Assembly: GCF_002760665.1 (NCBI RefSeq)
Contig: NZ_PDOB01000023.1
Coordinates: 1-64,000, forward strand
Reading direction: 5' to 3'
Source of the DNA: Massilia psychrophila
Lineage (GTDB): Bacteria; Pseudomonadota; Gammaproteobacteria; Burkholderiales; Burkholderiaceae_D
Length of the DNA: 64,000 bases
Made by a program: the position numbers and the translations under genes. The notes under the pieces were generated by a model that saw only the letters and a program-made list of their open reading frames with translations, made no database searches and was not told the origin of the DNA. Shown in pieces: positions 15,070 through 24,616 of the stretch (position 1 is its first letter; every line of letters starts with the position of its first letter).

Positions 15070-17334
15070 TCAGGCCCGTTCGCGCTCGACCCGGGTCACG
15101 CCGGCCACGCCGCGCAGGTTGCGGATCAGGTGGGCCAGGTGGACCCGGTCCTTGACCTGGATCGTGAAGCGCAACTGGGTCATCACGTGTTCTTCGTCCT
15201 CGTCCATGCCGACGTAGCTGATGTTGGTGTCGGACTCGCCGATCTCGGCGGCAACACGGGCGAGAATGCCTTTTTCGTTGTTGATCAAGAGCCGGATGCG
15301 ACAGTCGAAACGGCGGTTCAGCTCGTTGCCCCACTGGACCGCGATCCAGCGCTCCGGCTCCTTCATGCGCATGCGTTTGGCCGGCATGCAGTCACTGGTA
15401 TGCACCACCAGGCCCTGGTCGCGGCGCAGCTGGCCGACGATCTGGTCGCCCGGGATCGGCAGGCAACACGGCGCCAGCTGCACCGACACGCCTTCGCTGC
15501 CATAGATGGTGACCGGGTCGAGTTCGGCCGGGATCAGGTGATGATGGTGGCTCGAGGGCAGCATGCCGGGCTCGTCGTCGATCAGGCCGAAGATGTGGCG
15601 TGCCACCAGCGCGGCCATGCGCTTGCCGATGCCGATTTCAGCATACAGCTCGTCCATCGACTTGGCCGACGATTCGTTGAGCAGTTTTTCGATGGTCGGC
15701 TGCGGCAGGTCGGGATTGATGTTGAGCGCCATAAGGGCCTGCGCCAGCAGTTCCTGGCCCAGCTCGACCGATTCGTTCAGGTTGATGGTGCGCAGGTGAT
15801 GGCGAATCGCCGAACGGGCCTTGCCGGTACGCACAAAACTGAGCCACGTCGGGCTCGGGCGCGAATCGGGATCGGTGACGATTTCGACGATGTCGCCATT
15901 GTGCAGCTCGGTGCGCAGCGGCGCTTGCTCGTTGTTGATCGCCACCGAGACGGTATGGTCGCCGATGCCGGTATGGATGTTGTAGGCGAAGTCGAGCGCG
16001 GTGGCGCCGCGCGGCAGCGCAATGATTTTCGACTTTGGCGTGAACACATAGACCGAGTCGGGAAACAGGTCGACTTTGACGTGCTCGAGGAATTCGGCCG
16101 AGTCGCCCGTTTGCAGCTGGATGTCGAGCAGCGACTGCAACCAGCTGTGGGTACGCTGCTGCAGGTCAGTCAGGTTCGAGTCGCCGTTTTTGTACAGCCA
16201 GTGCGCAGCCACGCCCGATTCGGCAGTGCGGTGCATTTCCTGGGTGCGGATCTGGAATTCGACCGGGGTGCCGTACGGGCCGATCAGGGTCGTGTGCAGC
16301 GACTGGTAGCCGTTGAGCTTGCGGATCGCGATGTAATCCTTGAACTTGCCCGGCATCGGCTTGTACAGCCCGTGCAGCGTGCCCAGCGCCGCGTAGCAGC
16401 CGGCGAAGTTCTCGACCACCACCCGAAAGCCGTAGACGTCGAGCACTTGCGAGAACGACAGGTGCTTGCTGCGCATTTTCCGGTAGATGCCGTACAGCGT
16501 CTTTTCACGCCCGTACACCTCGGCCGCCAGTTCAGCCGCCGCCAGCGTGTTCTTGACCGATTCGAGGATCTTCTTGACCACTTCGCGGCGGTTGCCGCGC
16601 GCCGCCTTGACCGCTTTTGCCAGCGTCCGGTAGCGCATCGGGTACAGGTGTGAAAACGCCAGGTCCTGCAGCTCGCGGTAGATGTTGTTCAGGCCAAGGC
16701 GATGGGCGATCGGCACGTACACTTCCATCGTCTCGGCGGCGATGCGGCGTTTCTTGGCCGGCGCCATGTGCTCGAGCGTGCGCATGTTGTGCAGGCGGTC
16801 GGCCAGCTTGATGAGGATGACGCGCACGTCCGACGCCATCGCCAGCAGCATTTTGCGGAAGTTTTCCGCCTGCGCTTCGATCAGGCTCTGGAATTCGATT
16901 TTTTCCAGCTTCGACAGGCCATCGACGAGGGTGGCGACCGGCGCGCCGAAGCGTTCGATCAGCTCTTCCTTCTTGACGTCCTGGTCTTCCATCACGTCGT
17001 GCAGCAGCGCGGCCATGATGGCCTGGGCGTCGAGTTTCCAGTCGGCGCAGATTTCGGCGACCGCGATCGGATGGACAATGTAGGGTTCGCCCGACCTGCG
17101 GACCTGGCCGAGGTGCATCTCGTCGGAAAAACGATATGCTTCCTTGACTTTCTTCAGTTCGGACGGGGAGAGGTATTCGGCCAGCTTGTTGACCAGCAGG
17201 GTGACCGAGGCGACCACCGGCGCGGGCGCCGCCGTGGCGCTGTCTTGCAACTTCGACGCTGCGCGCGACGCCCGGGTCTTGGGCGTGTGCGTGGGTGTCA
17301 AATCCGGTGTGGTCAGGTTCATACGCAATGTCAA
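15070..17334 (-). CDS. spoT: Bifunctional (p)ppGpp synthetase/hydrolase SpoT
   Basis: 754 residues in the RelA/SpoT order: HD hydrolase domain with intact metal motifs (HPIAVAEICADWKLDAQAIM, ALLHDVMED, VILIKLADRLHNMRT), synthetase domain (KFKDYIAIRKLNGYQSLHTT, EFQIRTQEMHRTAESG), TGS domain (VYVFTPKSKIIALPRGATAL), zinc-finger-like region with CC in VQLAPCCLPIPGD, and a C-terminal ACT domain. The intact HD motif argues for a hydrolase-competent, bifunctional enzyme. It controls ppGpp in starvation. Order yicC, gmk, rpoZ, spoT is the standard proteobacterial arrangement. MNLTTPD at 17322 is an alternative start. Confidence 0.95.
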   Translation of the reverse strand: MTLRMNLTTPDLTPTHTPKTRASRAASKLQDSATAAPAPVVASVTLLVNKLAEYLSPSELKKVKEAYRFSDEMHLGQVRRSGEPYIVHPIAVAEICADWKLDAQAIMAALLHDVMEDQDVKKEELIERFGAPVATLVDGLSKLEKIEFQSLIEAQAENFRKMLLAMASDVRVILIKLADRLHNMRTLEHMAPAKKRRIAAETMEVYVPIAHRLGLNNIYRELQDLAFSHLYPMRYRTLAKAVKAARGNRREVVKKILESVKNTLAAAELAAEVYGREKTLYGIYRKMRSKHLSFSQVLDVYGFRVVVENFAGCYAALGTLHGLYKPMPGKFKDYIAIRKLNGYQSLHTTLIGPYGTPVEFQIRTQEMHRTAESGVAAHWLYKNGDSNLTDLQQRTHSWLQSLLDIQLQTGDSAEFLEHVKVDLFPDSVYVFTPKSKIIALPRGATALDFAYNIHTGIGDHTVSVAINNEQAPLRTELHNGDIVEIVTDPDSRPSPTWLSFVRTGKARSAIRHHLRTINLNESVELGQELLAQALMALNINPDLPQPTIEKLLNESSAKSMDELYAEIGIGKRMAALVARHIFGLIDDEPGMLPSSHHHHLIPAELDPVTIYGSEGVSVQLAPCCLPIPGDQIVGQLRRDQGLVVHTSDCMPAKRMRMKEPERWIAVQWGNELNRRFDCRIRLLINNEKGILARVAAEIGESDTNISYVGMDEDEEHVMTQLRFTIQVKDRVHLAHLIRNLRGVAGVTRVERERA

Positions 17335-17396
17335 TCAGCCGCAGTGTGATGAAAGGATACCAGAATGGCGGATCGACACATAAGGCACGGCCCGAC

Positions 17397-17600
17397 TTAC
17401 ATCGGGACCTTTTTGAGCATCTCGATGCCGACTTTGCCGGCGGCGATTTCGCGCAGGGCAACGACGGTCGGCTTGTCCTTGGCGTCCACCTTCGGGGTGT
17501 GGCCCTGCAGTAACTGACGCGCGCGATAGGTTGCGGCCAGGGTCAACTGGAAACGGTTAGGGATTTGCTTCAAGCAATCTTCAATGGTAATGCGGGCCAT
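17397..17600 (-). CDS. rpoZ: RNA polymerase omega subunit
   Basis: 67 residues starting [20 protein letters not shown] and containing RARQLLQG and the conserved [16 protein letters not shown]. Omega assists assembly of RNA polymerase and forms part of a ppGpp site, which fits its place just upstream of spoT. A GGAG ribosome site lies before the ATG. Gap to gmk is 42 bases. Confidence 0.97.
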   Translation of the reverse strand: MARITIEDCLKQIPNRFQLTLAATYRARQLLQGHTPKVDAKDKPTVVALREIAAGKVGIEMLKKVPM

Positions 17601-17642
17601 TATTACTCCTGATCTGGTGGGGGGTGTGCCGGGACTGGGCGA

Positions 17643-18287
17643 TCACGACTGCGACGCATGGATGCCGAATTGGGCAAACAGCGAGGCGTTACGTGCGGCT
17701 TGCTGTGGAAACCGGGCACGTGTCGCTCTGACAATCGCGCTCATCTCGGACAAAGCGACGTGAAACTCTTCATTGATGATAGCATACTCGAACTCCGGAG
17801 CGTGAGCGATCTCGCCGCCGGCGGCCAGCAGGCGCTTGGTAATGACGTGCGGTTGGTCCTGGCCGCGCTTGTACAAGCGCTCTTCGAGTGCGGCGATCGA
17901 CGGCGGTAAAATGAAGATGCCGGCCGCGTCCGGGAACAGCTTACGCACCTGGCGCGCGCCCTGCCAGTCGATCTCGAGCAAAATATCGATACCGGTCTTC
18001 ATTTCCTTTTCGACCAGCAGGCGCGAGGTGCCGTAGTAGTTGCCGTGCACTTCGGCCCATTCGAGGAACTCGCCGGCGTCGGCGCGGGCAACAAAATCTT
18101 CGGGCGTTGTGAAGAAGTATTCGCGGCCGTGATGCTCGCCCGGACGCGGCGCGCGCGTGGTGGTCGAGATCGACAGCTTGATGCCGGGTTCCTGTGCCAG
18201 CAAGGCGTTGACCAGGGTCGATTTACCTGCGCCCGACGGCGCCGCGACGACGAACAGGCTGCCGGCGAGGGCGGGGTGGATGCTCAT
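17643..18287 (-). CDS. gmk: Guanylate kinase
   Basis: 214 residues. The P-loop is APSGAGKST at about 16-24, followed by the GMP-binding segment [19 protein letters not shown] and the lid region [19 protein letters not shown]. It phosphorylates GMP to GDP using ATP in the cytoplasm. The length and motifs are normal for the family. It is 41 bases downstream of yicC and just upstream of rpoZ. Confidence 0.97.
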   Translation of the reverse strand: MSIHPALAGSLFVVAAPSGAGKSTLVNALLAQEPGIKLSISTTTRAPRPGEHHGREYFFTTPEDFVARADAGEFLEWAEVHGNYYGTSRLLVEKEMKTGIDILLEIDWQGARQVRKLFPDAAGIFILPPSIAALEERLYKRGQDQPHVITKRLLAAGGEIAHAPEFEYAIINEEFHVALSEMSAIVRATRARFPQQAARNASLFAQFGIHASQS

Positions 18288-18328
18288 GAGATTCCTTGGG
18301 TCGAAGCTTACAATTCAAATTTTATTGA

Positions 18329-19216
18329 TCATTCCAGGTTTTGCACCTGTTCGCGCATCTGCTCGATGAGCAGTTTGAGTTCCATCGAGGCATCGGCCAG
18401 TTCCTTGACAGAGGCCTTGGCGCCCAGCGTGTTCGCTTCGCGGTTCAGTTCCTGCATCATGAAGTCGAGCCGCTTGCCGACCTGGCCGCCTTTGTTGAGA
18501 ATGTGGCGCGTCTCGTTCAGGTGGGCGCACAGGCGCGACAATTCTTCCGAAACGTCGATGCGGATGCCGTACAACGTTACTTCCTGGCGGATCCGCTCGA
18601 ACACTTCCTGGCGCGTCAATGTCGACGGGTTGCCGTGGCCGGCCAGCCCCAAGGCGTCCTGCATGCGCTCGACCGCTTTTTGCTGGAACTGGGCGATCAC
18701 CTGCGGGATCAAGGGCGATATCCGCTTGACGATGACGTCCATCGCGTCGATGCGGGTGAGCAGCATCGCCTCCAGGGCCGCGCCTTCGCGCCGGCGGCTG
18801 TCGATGAAGGCGGCGACGGTGCGCGTGGTGAGAGCGGCGACGTCAAGCTGCAGCGACTCCTGGCCGATATGGGCCTCTTCGATCACGCCGGGCCAGCGCA
18901 GCAGTTCGGCCACCGTCATCACCGGCGCCGAGACGAAATGGCGGGCGACTTCGGTTTGCAGCCGCGCCAGGTCGGCCAGCAGCGTCGCATTGAGCGCCTG
19001 CGAGGCGCCGGCCACCTTACGCCCGAAGCTCAGGCGCGCCTCGACTTTGCCGCGCTGAATCGCGGCCATGATTGCAGCACGCAGGTCCGGCTCGAGGGCG
19101 CGCAGCTCGTCGTTGATACGGAACTGCAGGTCAAGGAAGCGCGAGTTGACGCTCTTGATCTCGATCGTGAGTGTGCCGGCGGCGCCTTCGCTGGTGGCGA
19201 CCGCGTAACCTGTCAT
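18329..19216 (-). CDS. yicC: YicC-family endoribonuclease
   Basis: 295 residues starting MTGYAVATSEG, with the family phrases TIEIKSVNSRFLDLQFRI near the N-terminus and GKRLDFMMQELNREANTLGAKA with ELKLLIEQMREQVQNLE at the C-terminus. YicC proteins are metal-dependent endoribonucleases that act on structured RNA. ATG 19216 is used; an in-frame TTG at 19231 (SISSMTGYA) would match E. coli YicC, which has a few residues before MT. It leads the yicC-gmk-rpoZ-spoT group and is divergent from the kinase gene. Confidence 0.92.
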   Translation of the reverse strand: MTGYAVATSEGAAGTLTIEIKSVNSRFLDLQFRINDELRALEPDLRAAIMAAIQRGKVEARLSFGRKVAGASQALNATLLADLARLQTEVARHFVSAPVMTVAELLRWPGVIEEAHIGQESLQLDVAALTTRTVAAFIDSRRREGAALEAMLLTRIDAMDVIVKRISPLIPQVIAQFQQKAVERMQDALGLAGHGNPSTLTRQEVFERIRQEVTLYGIRIDVSEELSRLCAHLNETRHILNKGGQVGKRLDFMMQELNREANTLGAKASVKELADASMELKLLIEQMREQVQNLE

Positions 19217-19312
19217 GCTTGAAATGCTCAATGGAGTCCCCGGTTTTTTTATCTCTTCTTTACAAAGCAGACATTTATCCACACAATCGCCGTGTTAAGC
19301 AAGGAACCCTTT

Positions 19313-20296
19313 ATGGCTGCACAAAACAACGCTCCCTTGCCCGATGGGCTGGAAATTGGTGGATATCGCATTGTAAAGAAAATTGCGTCTGGTGGGTTCA
19401 GTATTGTATATCTCGCTTATGACGGTGACGGCAACGCCGTCGCCATCAAGGAATACCTCCCCAGCGCGCTCGCCTTGCGCCAGCCGGGCGAGCTGATCCC
19501 GGTCGTCGCCAAGGCCAACCTGCCGGTGTTTCGCATCGGCCTCAAGTGCTTTTTCGAGGAAGGCCGCTCGCTCGCGCTGATCGCCCATCCGAACGTCGTG
19601 CGCGTGCTGAACTTCTTCCGCGCCAACGAGACCGTCTACATGGTGATGGCCTACGAGTCGGGCCACTCGCTGCAGGAGCACATCGCGCGCCTGAGCGCCA
19701 AGGGCAGCCGCTTAGGCGAAGCCTTCATTCGCCAGGTCTTTGCCGGCGCCTGTAACGGGCTGCGCGAAGTCCACGCCAACAAGCTGCTGCACCTGGACCT
19801 GAAGCCGGCCAACATCTATTTGCGCACCGATGGCACCCCGATCCTGCTCGACTTCGGCGCCGCCCGCCAGACCATCAACGCCGACGTGCCCAAGCTCACG
19901 CCGATGTACACCCCCGGCTTCGCCCCGCCCGAACTGTACTCGAAGGCCGGCGCGCTGGGGCCGTGGTCGGACATCTACAGCATGGGCGCGGCAATGTTCG
20001 CCTGCATGGCGGGCGCGCCGCCGCAGCCGGCCGACCTGCGCCGGCAGGACGACAAGATGGCACCGCACTACGCCGCGCTGGACGCCGCCTATTCGCCCGA
20101 CCTGGTACGGATGGTGCGCTCGTGCCTGGAACTCGATCCGCTGGCGCGTCCGCAAAGTGTGTTCGCACTGCAGAAGGTGCTGCAGATGGCGATGCCGCCT
20201 GCGGCCCCAGGCCGGCCGGCCGACAAGCTGACCGGCCAGTGGCGCGCGCTGGTCAGCCGCGTGCTTGGGCCGGGCCGCAAGAAAACCGCCGACTAA
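19313..20296 (+). CDS. Serine/threonine protein kinase (Hanks type)
   Basis: 327 residues, a single kinase domain with no membrane segment. The glycine loop is ASGGFSIVYLA, the ATP lysine is in VAIKEYLPSA, the catalytic loop HLDLKPANIYL, and the metal site LLDFGAARQ, with FAPPELY in the activation segment. The residue before the catalytic Asp is Leu, not Arg, so this is a non-RD kinase. A PP2C phosphatase gene follows after 23 bases, forming a reversible phosphorylation pair. AAGGA precedes the ATG. Targets are unknown. Confidence 0.92.
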   Translation: MAAQNNAPLPDGLEIGGYRIVKKIASGGFSIVYLAYDGDGNAVAIKEYLPSALALRQPGELIPVVAKANLPVFRIGLKCFFEEGRSLALIAHPNVVRVLNFFRANETVYMVMAYESGHSLQEHIARLSAKGSRLGEAFIRQVFAGACNGLREVHANKLLHLDLKPANIYLRTDGTPILLDFGAARQTINADVPKLTPMYTPGFAPPELYSKAGALGPWSDIYSMGAAMFACMAGAPPQPADLRRQDDKMAPHYAALDAAYSPDLVRMVRSCLELDPLARPQSVFALQKVLQMAMPPAAPGRPADKLTGQWRALVSRVLGPGRKKTAD

Positions 20297-20319
20297 CCCA
20301 TATCACGGAGCCAGGCACG

Positions 20320-21270
20320 ATGCAGTTTTCAGTCTACCAGCAGAGCCACATCGGTGGCCGCAAGGTCAACCAGGACCGGATGGGCTACAGCTTCACCCGC
20401 GACGCGCTGCTGCTGGTGCTGGCCGACGGCATGGGCGGCCACCTGCGCGGCGAGATGGCCGCCACCATCATGATGCAAACCATCTCGGCGCTGTTCCAGA
20501 AGCAGGCCACGCCGTACGTCAAAAAGCCGGCCTGCTTCCTGCAGGAGGCGTTCCTGGCGGCGCACCATGAAATTCACCGCTACCGCGCCGAACACGCGCT
20601 GCCCGACACCCCGCGCACCACCGTGGTGGCCTGCCTGATCCAGCACAACACGGCGATCTGGGCGCACTGCGGCGACTCGCGTCTGTACTGGATGCGGCGC
20701 GGCCAGGTGCTCGGCCGCACGCGCGACCATTCGCACATCGAGCACCTGATCGCCAAGGGACAGGCCAAGCCGTCCGAGCGCGCCACCCACCCCGACCGCA
20801 ACAAGCTGTACAACTGCATCGGCGCCGGAACCTTGCCCAAGATCGAGGTGGCAAGCCAGGCCAGCCTGCAACCGGGCGACGTGCTGCTGCTGTGCTCCGA
20901 CGGGCTATGGTCGATGCTGCCCGACGAAGAGATCGTGCACCGGCTGGCCACTCAAACTATCGTGCGTGCCGTGCCGGAACTGATCAACATGGCCACCACC
21001 ATCGCCGGCGCGACAGCCGACAACACGACCGCGCTGGCGATCATGTGGCAGGGTTCGCCGGACGTCGAGTCGCCGTCCACCGTCACCGCCGACATGGCCA
21101 CCGTGATCTCGACCCAGATGCTGCCCGAAGACCTCGTCAGCACCACCATCCCGAGCACGCCCGAGCCGGAGGGGCCGCATGAAGTGGACGCTTTTTCCGA
21201 CGACGAGATCGAAAAGGCGATCGCCGAGATCCGCGGCGCCATCGAGCGCTCGTCGCAGCTACTTAAATAA
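20320..21270 (+). CDS. PP2C-family protein serine/threonine phosphatase
   Basis: 316 residues with the PP2C metal motifs in order: GGRKVNQDRMGYSF, VLADGMGGHLRGE, WAHCGDSRLYWMRRG, LLLCSDGLWSML and ADNTTALAIMW. It needs Mn or Mg and removes phosphate from Ser/Thr. After the catalytic domain (about 245 residues) is an extension rich in Ser/Thr/Pro and acidic residues, ending in a helical segment (DDEIEKAIAEIRGAIERS). It follows the kinase gene and is probably cotranscribed with it. GGAG precedes ATG 20320. Confidence 0.92.
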   Translation: MQFSVYQQSHIGGRKVNQDRMGYSFTRDALLLVLADGMGGHLRGEMAATIMMQTISALFQKQATPYVKKPACFLQEAFLAAHHEIHRYRAEHALPDTPRTTVVACLIQHNTAIWAHCGDSRLYWMRRGQVLGRTRDHSHIEHLIAKGQAKPSERATHPDRNKLYNCIGAGTLPKIEVASQASLQPGDVLLLCSDGLWSMLPDEEIVHRLATQTIVRAVPELINMATTIAGATADNTTALAIMWQGSPDVESPSTVTADMATVISTQMLPEDLVSTTIPSTPEPEGPHEVDAFSDDEIEKAIAEIRGAIERSSQLLK

Positions 21271-21309
21271 ATAACATCATCGCTTCCTATCTTTAACTCA
21301 AGGACCACC

Positions 21310-22038
21310 ATGACATTTGCAGCACGCCCGAGCGCTCGCGCCGTAGACCAGTTGCGCGATATTCGCCTCACTCGCCAGTACACCAAACATGCCGAAGGAT
21401 CGGTGCTGATCGAATGCGGCGACACCATTGTCATTTGCACCGCCAGCATCGAAGACAAGGTGCCCGGCTTCCTGAAGGGCAAAGGGCAAGGCTGGCTGAC
21501 GGCCGAATACGGCATGCTGCCGCGTTCGACCCACACCCGCATGGACCGCGAAGCGGCGCGCGGCAAGCAGTCCGGCCGCACCCAGGAGATCCAGCGCCTG
21601 ATCGGCCGTTCGCTGCGCGCCGCCTTCGACCTGGAAGCATTTGGCGAGCGCACGCTGCACCTGGACTGCGACGTCATCCAGGCCGACGGCGGCACCCGCA
21701 CCGCCTCGATCACCGGCGCCATGGTCGCGGCCTACGACGCCTTTTCAAAGCTGCGCGAGCGCGGCGCCATCGAGGCGGTGCCGGTCAAAAGTTTTGTCGC
21801 CGCGATATCGGTCGGCGTGTACCAGGGCATGCCCGTGCTCGACCTCGACTACGTCGAGGATTCCGGCTGCGACACCGACATGAACGTGGTGATGACCGAG
21901 GCCGGTCACTTCATCGAAGTGCAGGGGACGGCCGAAGGCGCCGCTTTTGATCGCGCCGGCATGGACCGGCTGCTCGATCTGGCGCAGGGGGGGATTGCGG
22001 ATTTGATCAGGATGCAGCGGCAGGCGCTGGGAGTGTAG
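21310..22038 (+). CDS. rph: Ribonuclease PH
   Basis: 242 residues, start [20 protein letters not shown]. Family phrases include [37 protein letters not shown], the phosphate-site [38 protein letters not shown] and the active-site [20 protein letters not shown]. It is a phosphorolytic 3' to 5' exoribonuclease that trims tRNA 3' ends. Full length and apparently intact. Directly downstream lies a damaged copy of its 3' part. Confidence 0.96.
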   Translation: MTFAARPSARAVDQLRDIRLTRQYTKHAEGSVLIECGDTIVICTASIEDKVPGFLKGKGQGWLTAEYGMLPRSTHTRMDREAARGKQSGRTQEIQRLIGRSLRAAFDLEAFGERTLHLDCDVIQADGGTRTASITGAMVAAYDAFSKLRERGAIEAVPVKSFVAAISVGVYQGMPVLDLDYVEDSGCDTDMNVVMTEAGHFIEVQGTAEGAAFDRAGMDRLLDLAQGGIADLIRMQRQALGV

Positions 22039-22173
22039 GGATAGCATCGCAGCGCTACGAAAGGGGGGGCCCTGGTTCGAGGATGTCGCAAAACATCAAA
22101 TGGCCGCAATGATCACGTCGTCCTCGCGGATGCGGGGACCCAATCGAATATGACGATCGCTAAACTAGAGACC

Positions 22174-22497
22174 GTCCAGGCCGGCGGCGGCACCGGCACC
22201 GCCTCGATCACCGGTGCCGGTCAAAAGTTTTGTCGCCGCGATCTCGGTCGGCGTGTAGCCTACGTCGAGGATTCCGGCTGCGACACCGACATGAACGTGG
22301 TGATGACCGAGGCCGGTCATTTCATCGAAGCAGGATGCAGCGGCAGGCGCTGGGAGTGTAGGGCTAGCATCGCAGCGCTACGAAAGGGGGTCCCCTGGTT
22401 CGAGGATGTCGCAAAACGTCAAATGGCCGCAATGATCACGTCGTCCTCGCGGATGCGGGGACCCAATCGAATATGACGATCGCTAAACTAGAGACCG
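22174..22497 (+). pseudogene. Duplicated and internally deleted copy of the rph 3' end plus its downstream repeat
   Basis: This stretch repeats rph 21675-22038 and the following bases to 22174, but lacks about 60 bases (matching 21721-21780), about 25 bases (near 21822-21849) and 88 bases (21920-22007). The retained parts differ from the parent by few substitutions. The open frame at 22150-22476 that covers it is a chimera of these fragments and is unlikely to be expressed. Confidence 0.85.
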
Positions 22498-22765
22498 ATT
22501 AGTTGATCATCTTTTTAACGGACGAAGCCAGGCATTGTCGATATTCGCGAAAAACTGGGTCCCCGCATTCGCGAGGACGACGTGTCAGTTGTGGCCATTC
22601 GCCCTTTTGCGACACCTTTGGATGCGGGACCTAATTGGGTCCCCGCGTGCGCGAGGACGACGAATATGACGATCGCTAAACTAGAGACCGTCGTCCTCGC
22701 GCAGGCGGGGACCCCATTTTGCCAGCCGCGGTAAAATGGTAACTCCCCCCCAAGTCCCCGCTGCC
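22498..22765. repeat. Cluster of palindromic repeats between rph and rdgB
   Basis: It contains inverted copies of the repeat GTCGTCCTCGCG-N-GCGGGGACCC at 22556-22581, 22636-22661 and 22690-22715, and a third copy of the 28-base block starting GAATATGACGATCG (also at 22146 and 22468). The last two palindromic copies face each other around that block and can pair. Repeat copies also end at 22133 and 22455. No gene is seen. Confidence 0.8.
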
Positions 22766-23350
22766 ATGACCCAACGTCTCGTCCTCGCCTCCAACAATTC
22801 CGGCAAACTCAACGAATTCAGCCAGATCCTCGCCCCGCTCGGTTTCGAACTGCACCCGCAAGGCGAACTGAACGTGCCCGAGTGCGCGGAACCGTTTGCC
22901 ACCTTTGTCGAAAACGCGCTTGAAAAAGCCCGTCACGCCGCCCGCCTGACTGGCTTGCCGGCGCTGGCCGACGACTCGGGCGTGTGCGTCAATGCCCTTG
23001 GCGGCGCCCCCGGCGTATGGTCGGCGCGCTATGCGGGCGAGCCGAAATCGGACGCACGCAATAACCAGAAACTGATCGCCGACCTCGACGCGCACGCCGA
23101 CAAGTCGGCCTACTACTACTGCGTGCTGGTCTACGTGCGCCACGCCGACGACCCGCAGCCGGTGATCGCCGACGCTGTCTGGCCAGGCGAAATCAGCGCC
23201 ACCGCGCGCGGCGCCAATGGCTTTGGCTACGATCCCCATTTCTGGATTGCGTCGCTCGGCAAATCGGTGGCCGAACTGTCATCGATTGAAAAAAACGCGC
23301 TGTCGCACCGCGGCCAGGCGCTGCGCGCGCTGGTCGGGAAGCTTAAATGA
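22766..23350 (+). CDS. rdgB: Non-canonical purine NTP pyrophosphatase, RdgB/HAM1
   Basis: 194 residues. It starts MTQRLVLASNNSGKLNEFSQ with the family substrate motif SNNSGK, and continues with ALADDSGVCVNALGGAPGVW and GANGFGYDPHFW. The enzyme hydrolyses dITP, XTP and ITP to monophosphates, keeping them out of DNA. Length is normal. The frame overlaps hemW by four bases (ATGA), indicating coupled translation. Confidence 0.95.
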   Translation: MTQRLVLASNNSGKLNEFSQILAPLGFELHPQGELNVPECAEPFATFVENALEKARHAARLTGLPALADDSGVCVNALGGAPGVWSARYAGEPKSDARNNQKLIADLDAHADKSAYYYCVLVYVRHADDPQPVIADAVWPGEISATARGANGFGYDPHFWIASLGKSVAELSSIEKNALSHRGQALRALVGKLK

Positions 23351-24597
23351 TTCCGATCAAAGTCGTTGGCGCCGCTTCTAATACGGCCCCGAACACCGCG
23401 CCGCGTTCGCCCGCCGCCAGCGCCCTGCAGTACCTGAAACCGGGCGCGCTAAATTTGTCCGCGCTGCCGCCGCTGTCGCTCTACATTCATTTCCCCTGGT
23501 GCGTACGCAAGTGCCCGTACTGCGACTTCAATTCGCACGAGGCGCGCGGTAAGTTTCCCGAGCAGGAATACCTCGACGCCGTGCGGCTTGACCTCGAGCA
23601 GTCGCTGCCGCTGATCTGGGGCCGCAAGATCTACACCGTGTTCATCGGCGGCGGCACGCCAAGCCTGATGTCGGCCGAGGGCCTCGACCGGCTGCTGTCG
23701 GACGTGCGCACCTTGCTGCCGCTCGACCTCGATGCCGAGATCACCATGGAAGCGAACCCCGGCACGTTCGAGGCCGAAAAATTCAAGTCCTACCGCGCCA
23801 GCGGCGTGAACCGGCTGTCGATCGGCATCCAGAGCTTCAATGCCGATCACCTGAAAGCGCTCGGCCGCATCCACGACGACAACGAGGCGATGCGCGCGGT
23901 GGAAATCGCGCAGGCGAACTTCGACAATTTCAACCTCGACCTGATGTATGCGCTGCCGACCCAGACACTGGCCCAGGCGCGGCGCGACCTCGACACCGCG
24001 CTGACGTTCAAGCCGCCGCATCTGTCGCTGTACCATTTGACGATGGAGCCGAACACGGTGTTCGCCAAGTATCCGCCGGTGCTGCCCGACGACGACGCCA
24101 GTGCCGACATGCAGGACATGATCGCCGAAGTGACCCTTGCTGCCGGCTACGGCCACTACGAAGTGTCGGCTTACGCGCAGCCGGGCCGGCGCGCGAAGCA
24201 CAACCTTAATTACTGGGAGTTTGGCGACTATCTCGGCATCGGGGCCGGCGCGCATTCGAAGATATCGTTTCCGCACCGGGTGCTGCGCCAGGTCCGCTAC
24301 AAGCAGCCGGAGTCGTTCATCAACGCCGCGCGCGCCGGCAATCCGGTGCAGGAAGAGCATGAAATCGCGCGCGCCGACATGGGCTTCGAATTCATGCTCA
24401 ACACCTTGCGCCTGACGGCAGGGTTTTCGCCGAACCTGTTCGGCGAGCGCACCGGCATGGCCATCAATGCGATCGACGCCATGCTCGACGCGGCCGAGGC
24501 GAAGGGGCTGCTGTACCTTGACCACAAGATCATCCGGCCGACCGAACTTGGCCAGCGCTTTCTCAACGACTTGCAGCAGATGTTTTTGGGCGACTGA
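23347..24597 (+). CDS. hemW: Radical SAM protein HemW (heme chaperone)
   Basis: 416 residues. The radical SAM cluster motif CxxxCxxC is in FPWCVRKCPYCDFNSHEA, followed by FIGGGTPSLMSAEGL, EITMEANPGTFE and GVNRLSIGIQSFNADHLKAL. The HemN-like C-terminal domain includes NLNYWEFGDYLGIGAGAHSK. HemW resembles oxygen-independent coproporphyrinogen oxidase but binds and delivers heme. It has a longer N-terminal leader (about 40 residues) than E. coli HemW. Its start overlaps rdgB. Confidence 0.94.
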   Translation: MIPIKVVGAASNTAPNTAPRSPAASALQYLKPGALNLSALPPLSLYIHFPWCVRKCPYCDFNSHEARGKFPEQEYLDAVRLDLEQSLPLIWGRKIYTVFIGGGTPSLMSAEGLDRLLSDVRTLLPLDLDAEITMEANPGTFEAEKFKSYRASGVNRLSIGIQSFNADHLKALGRIHDDNEAMRAVEIAQANFDNFNLDLMYALPTQTLAQARRDLDTALTFKPPHLSLYHLTMEPNTVFAKYPPVLPDDDASADMQDMIAEVTLAAGYGHYEVSAYAQPGRRAKHNLNYWEFGDYLGIGAGAHSKISFPHRVLRQVRYKQPESFINAARAGNPVQEEHEIARADMGFEFMLNTLRLTAGFSPNLFGERTGMAINAIDAMLDAAEAKGLLYLDHKIIRPTELGQRFLNDLQQMFLGD

Positions 24598-24616
24598 ATC
24601 AACGTCGAACTACCTG

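Noticed and set aside
22150-22476. 108-codon open frame downstream of rph as a real gene
   Set aside because: It is a chimera of rph fragments joined at deletions, read through repeats, with no ribosome site.
22039-22765. CRISPR-like repeats
   Set aside because: Repeat units differ in length and orientation, there are no uniform spacers and no cas genes. The pattern is explained by a duplicated rph end and palindromic repeats.
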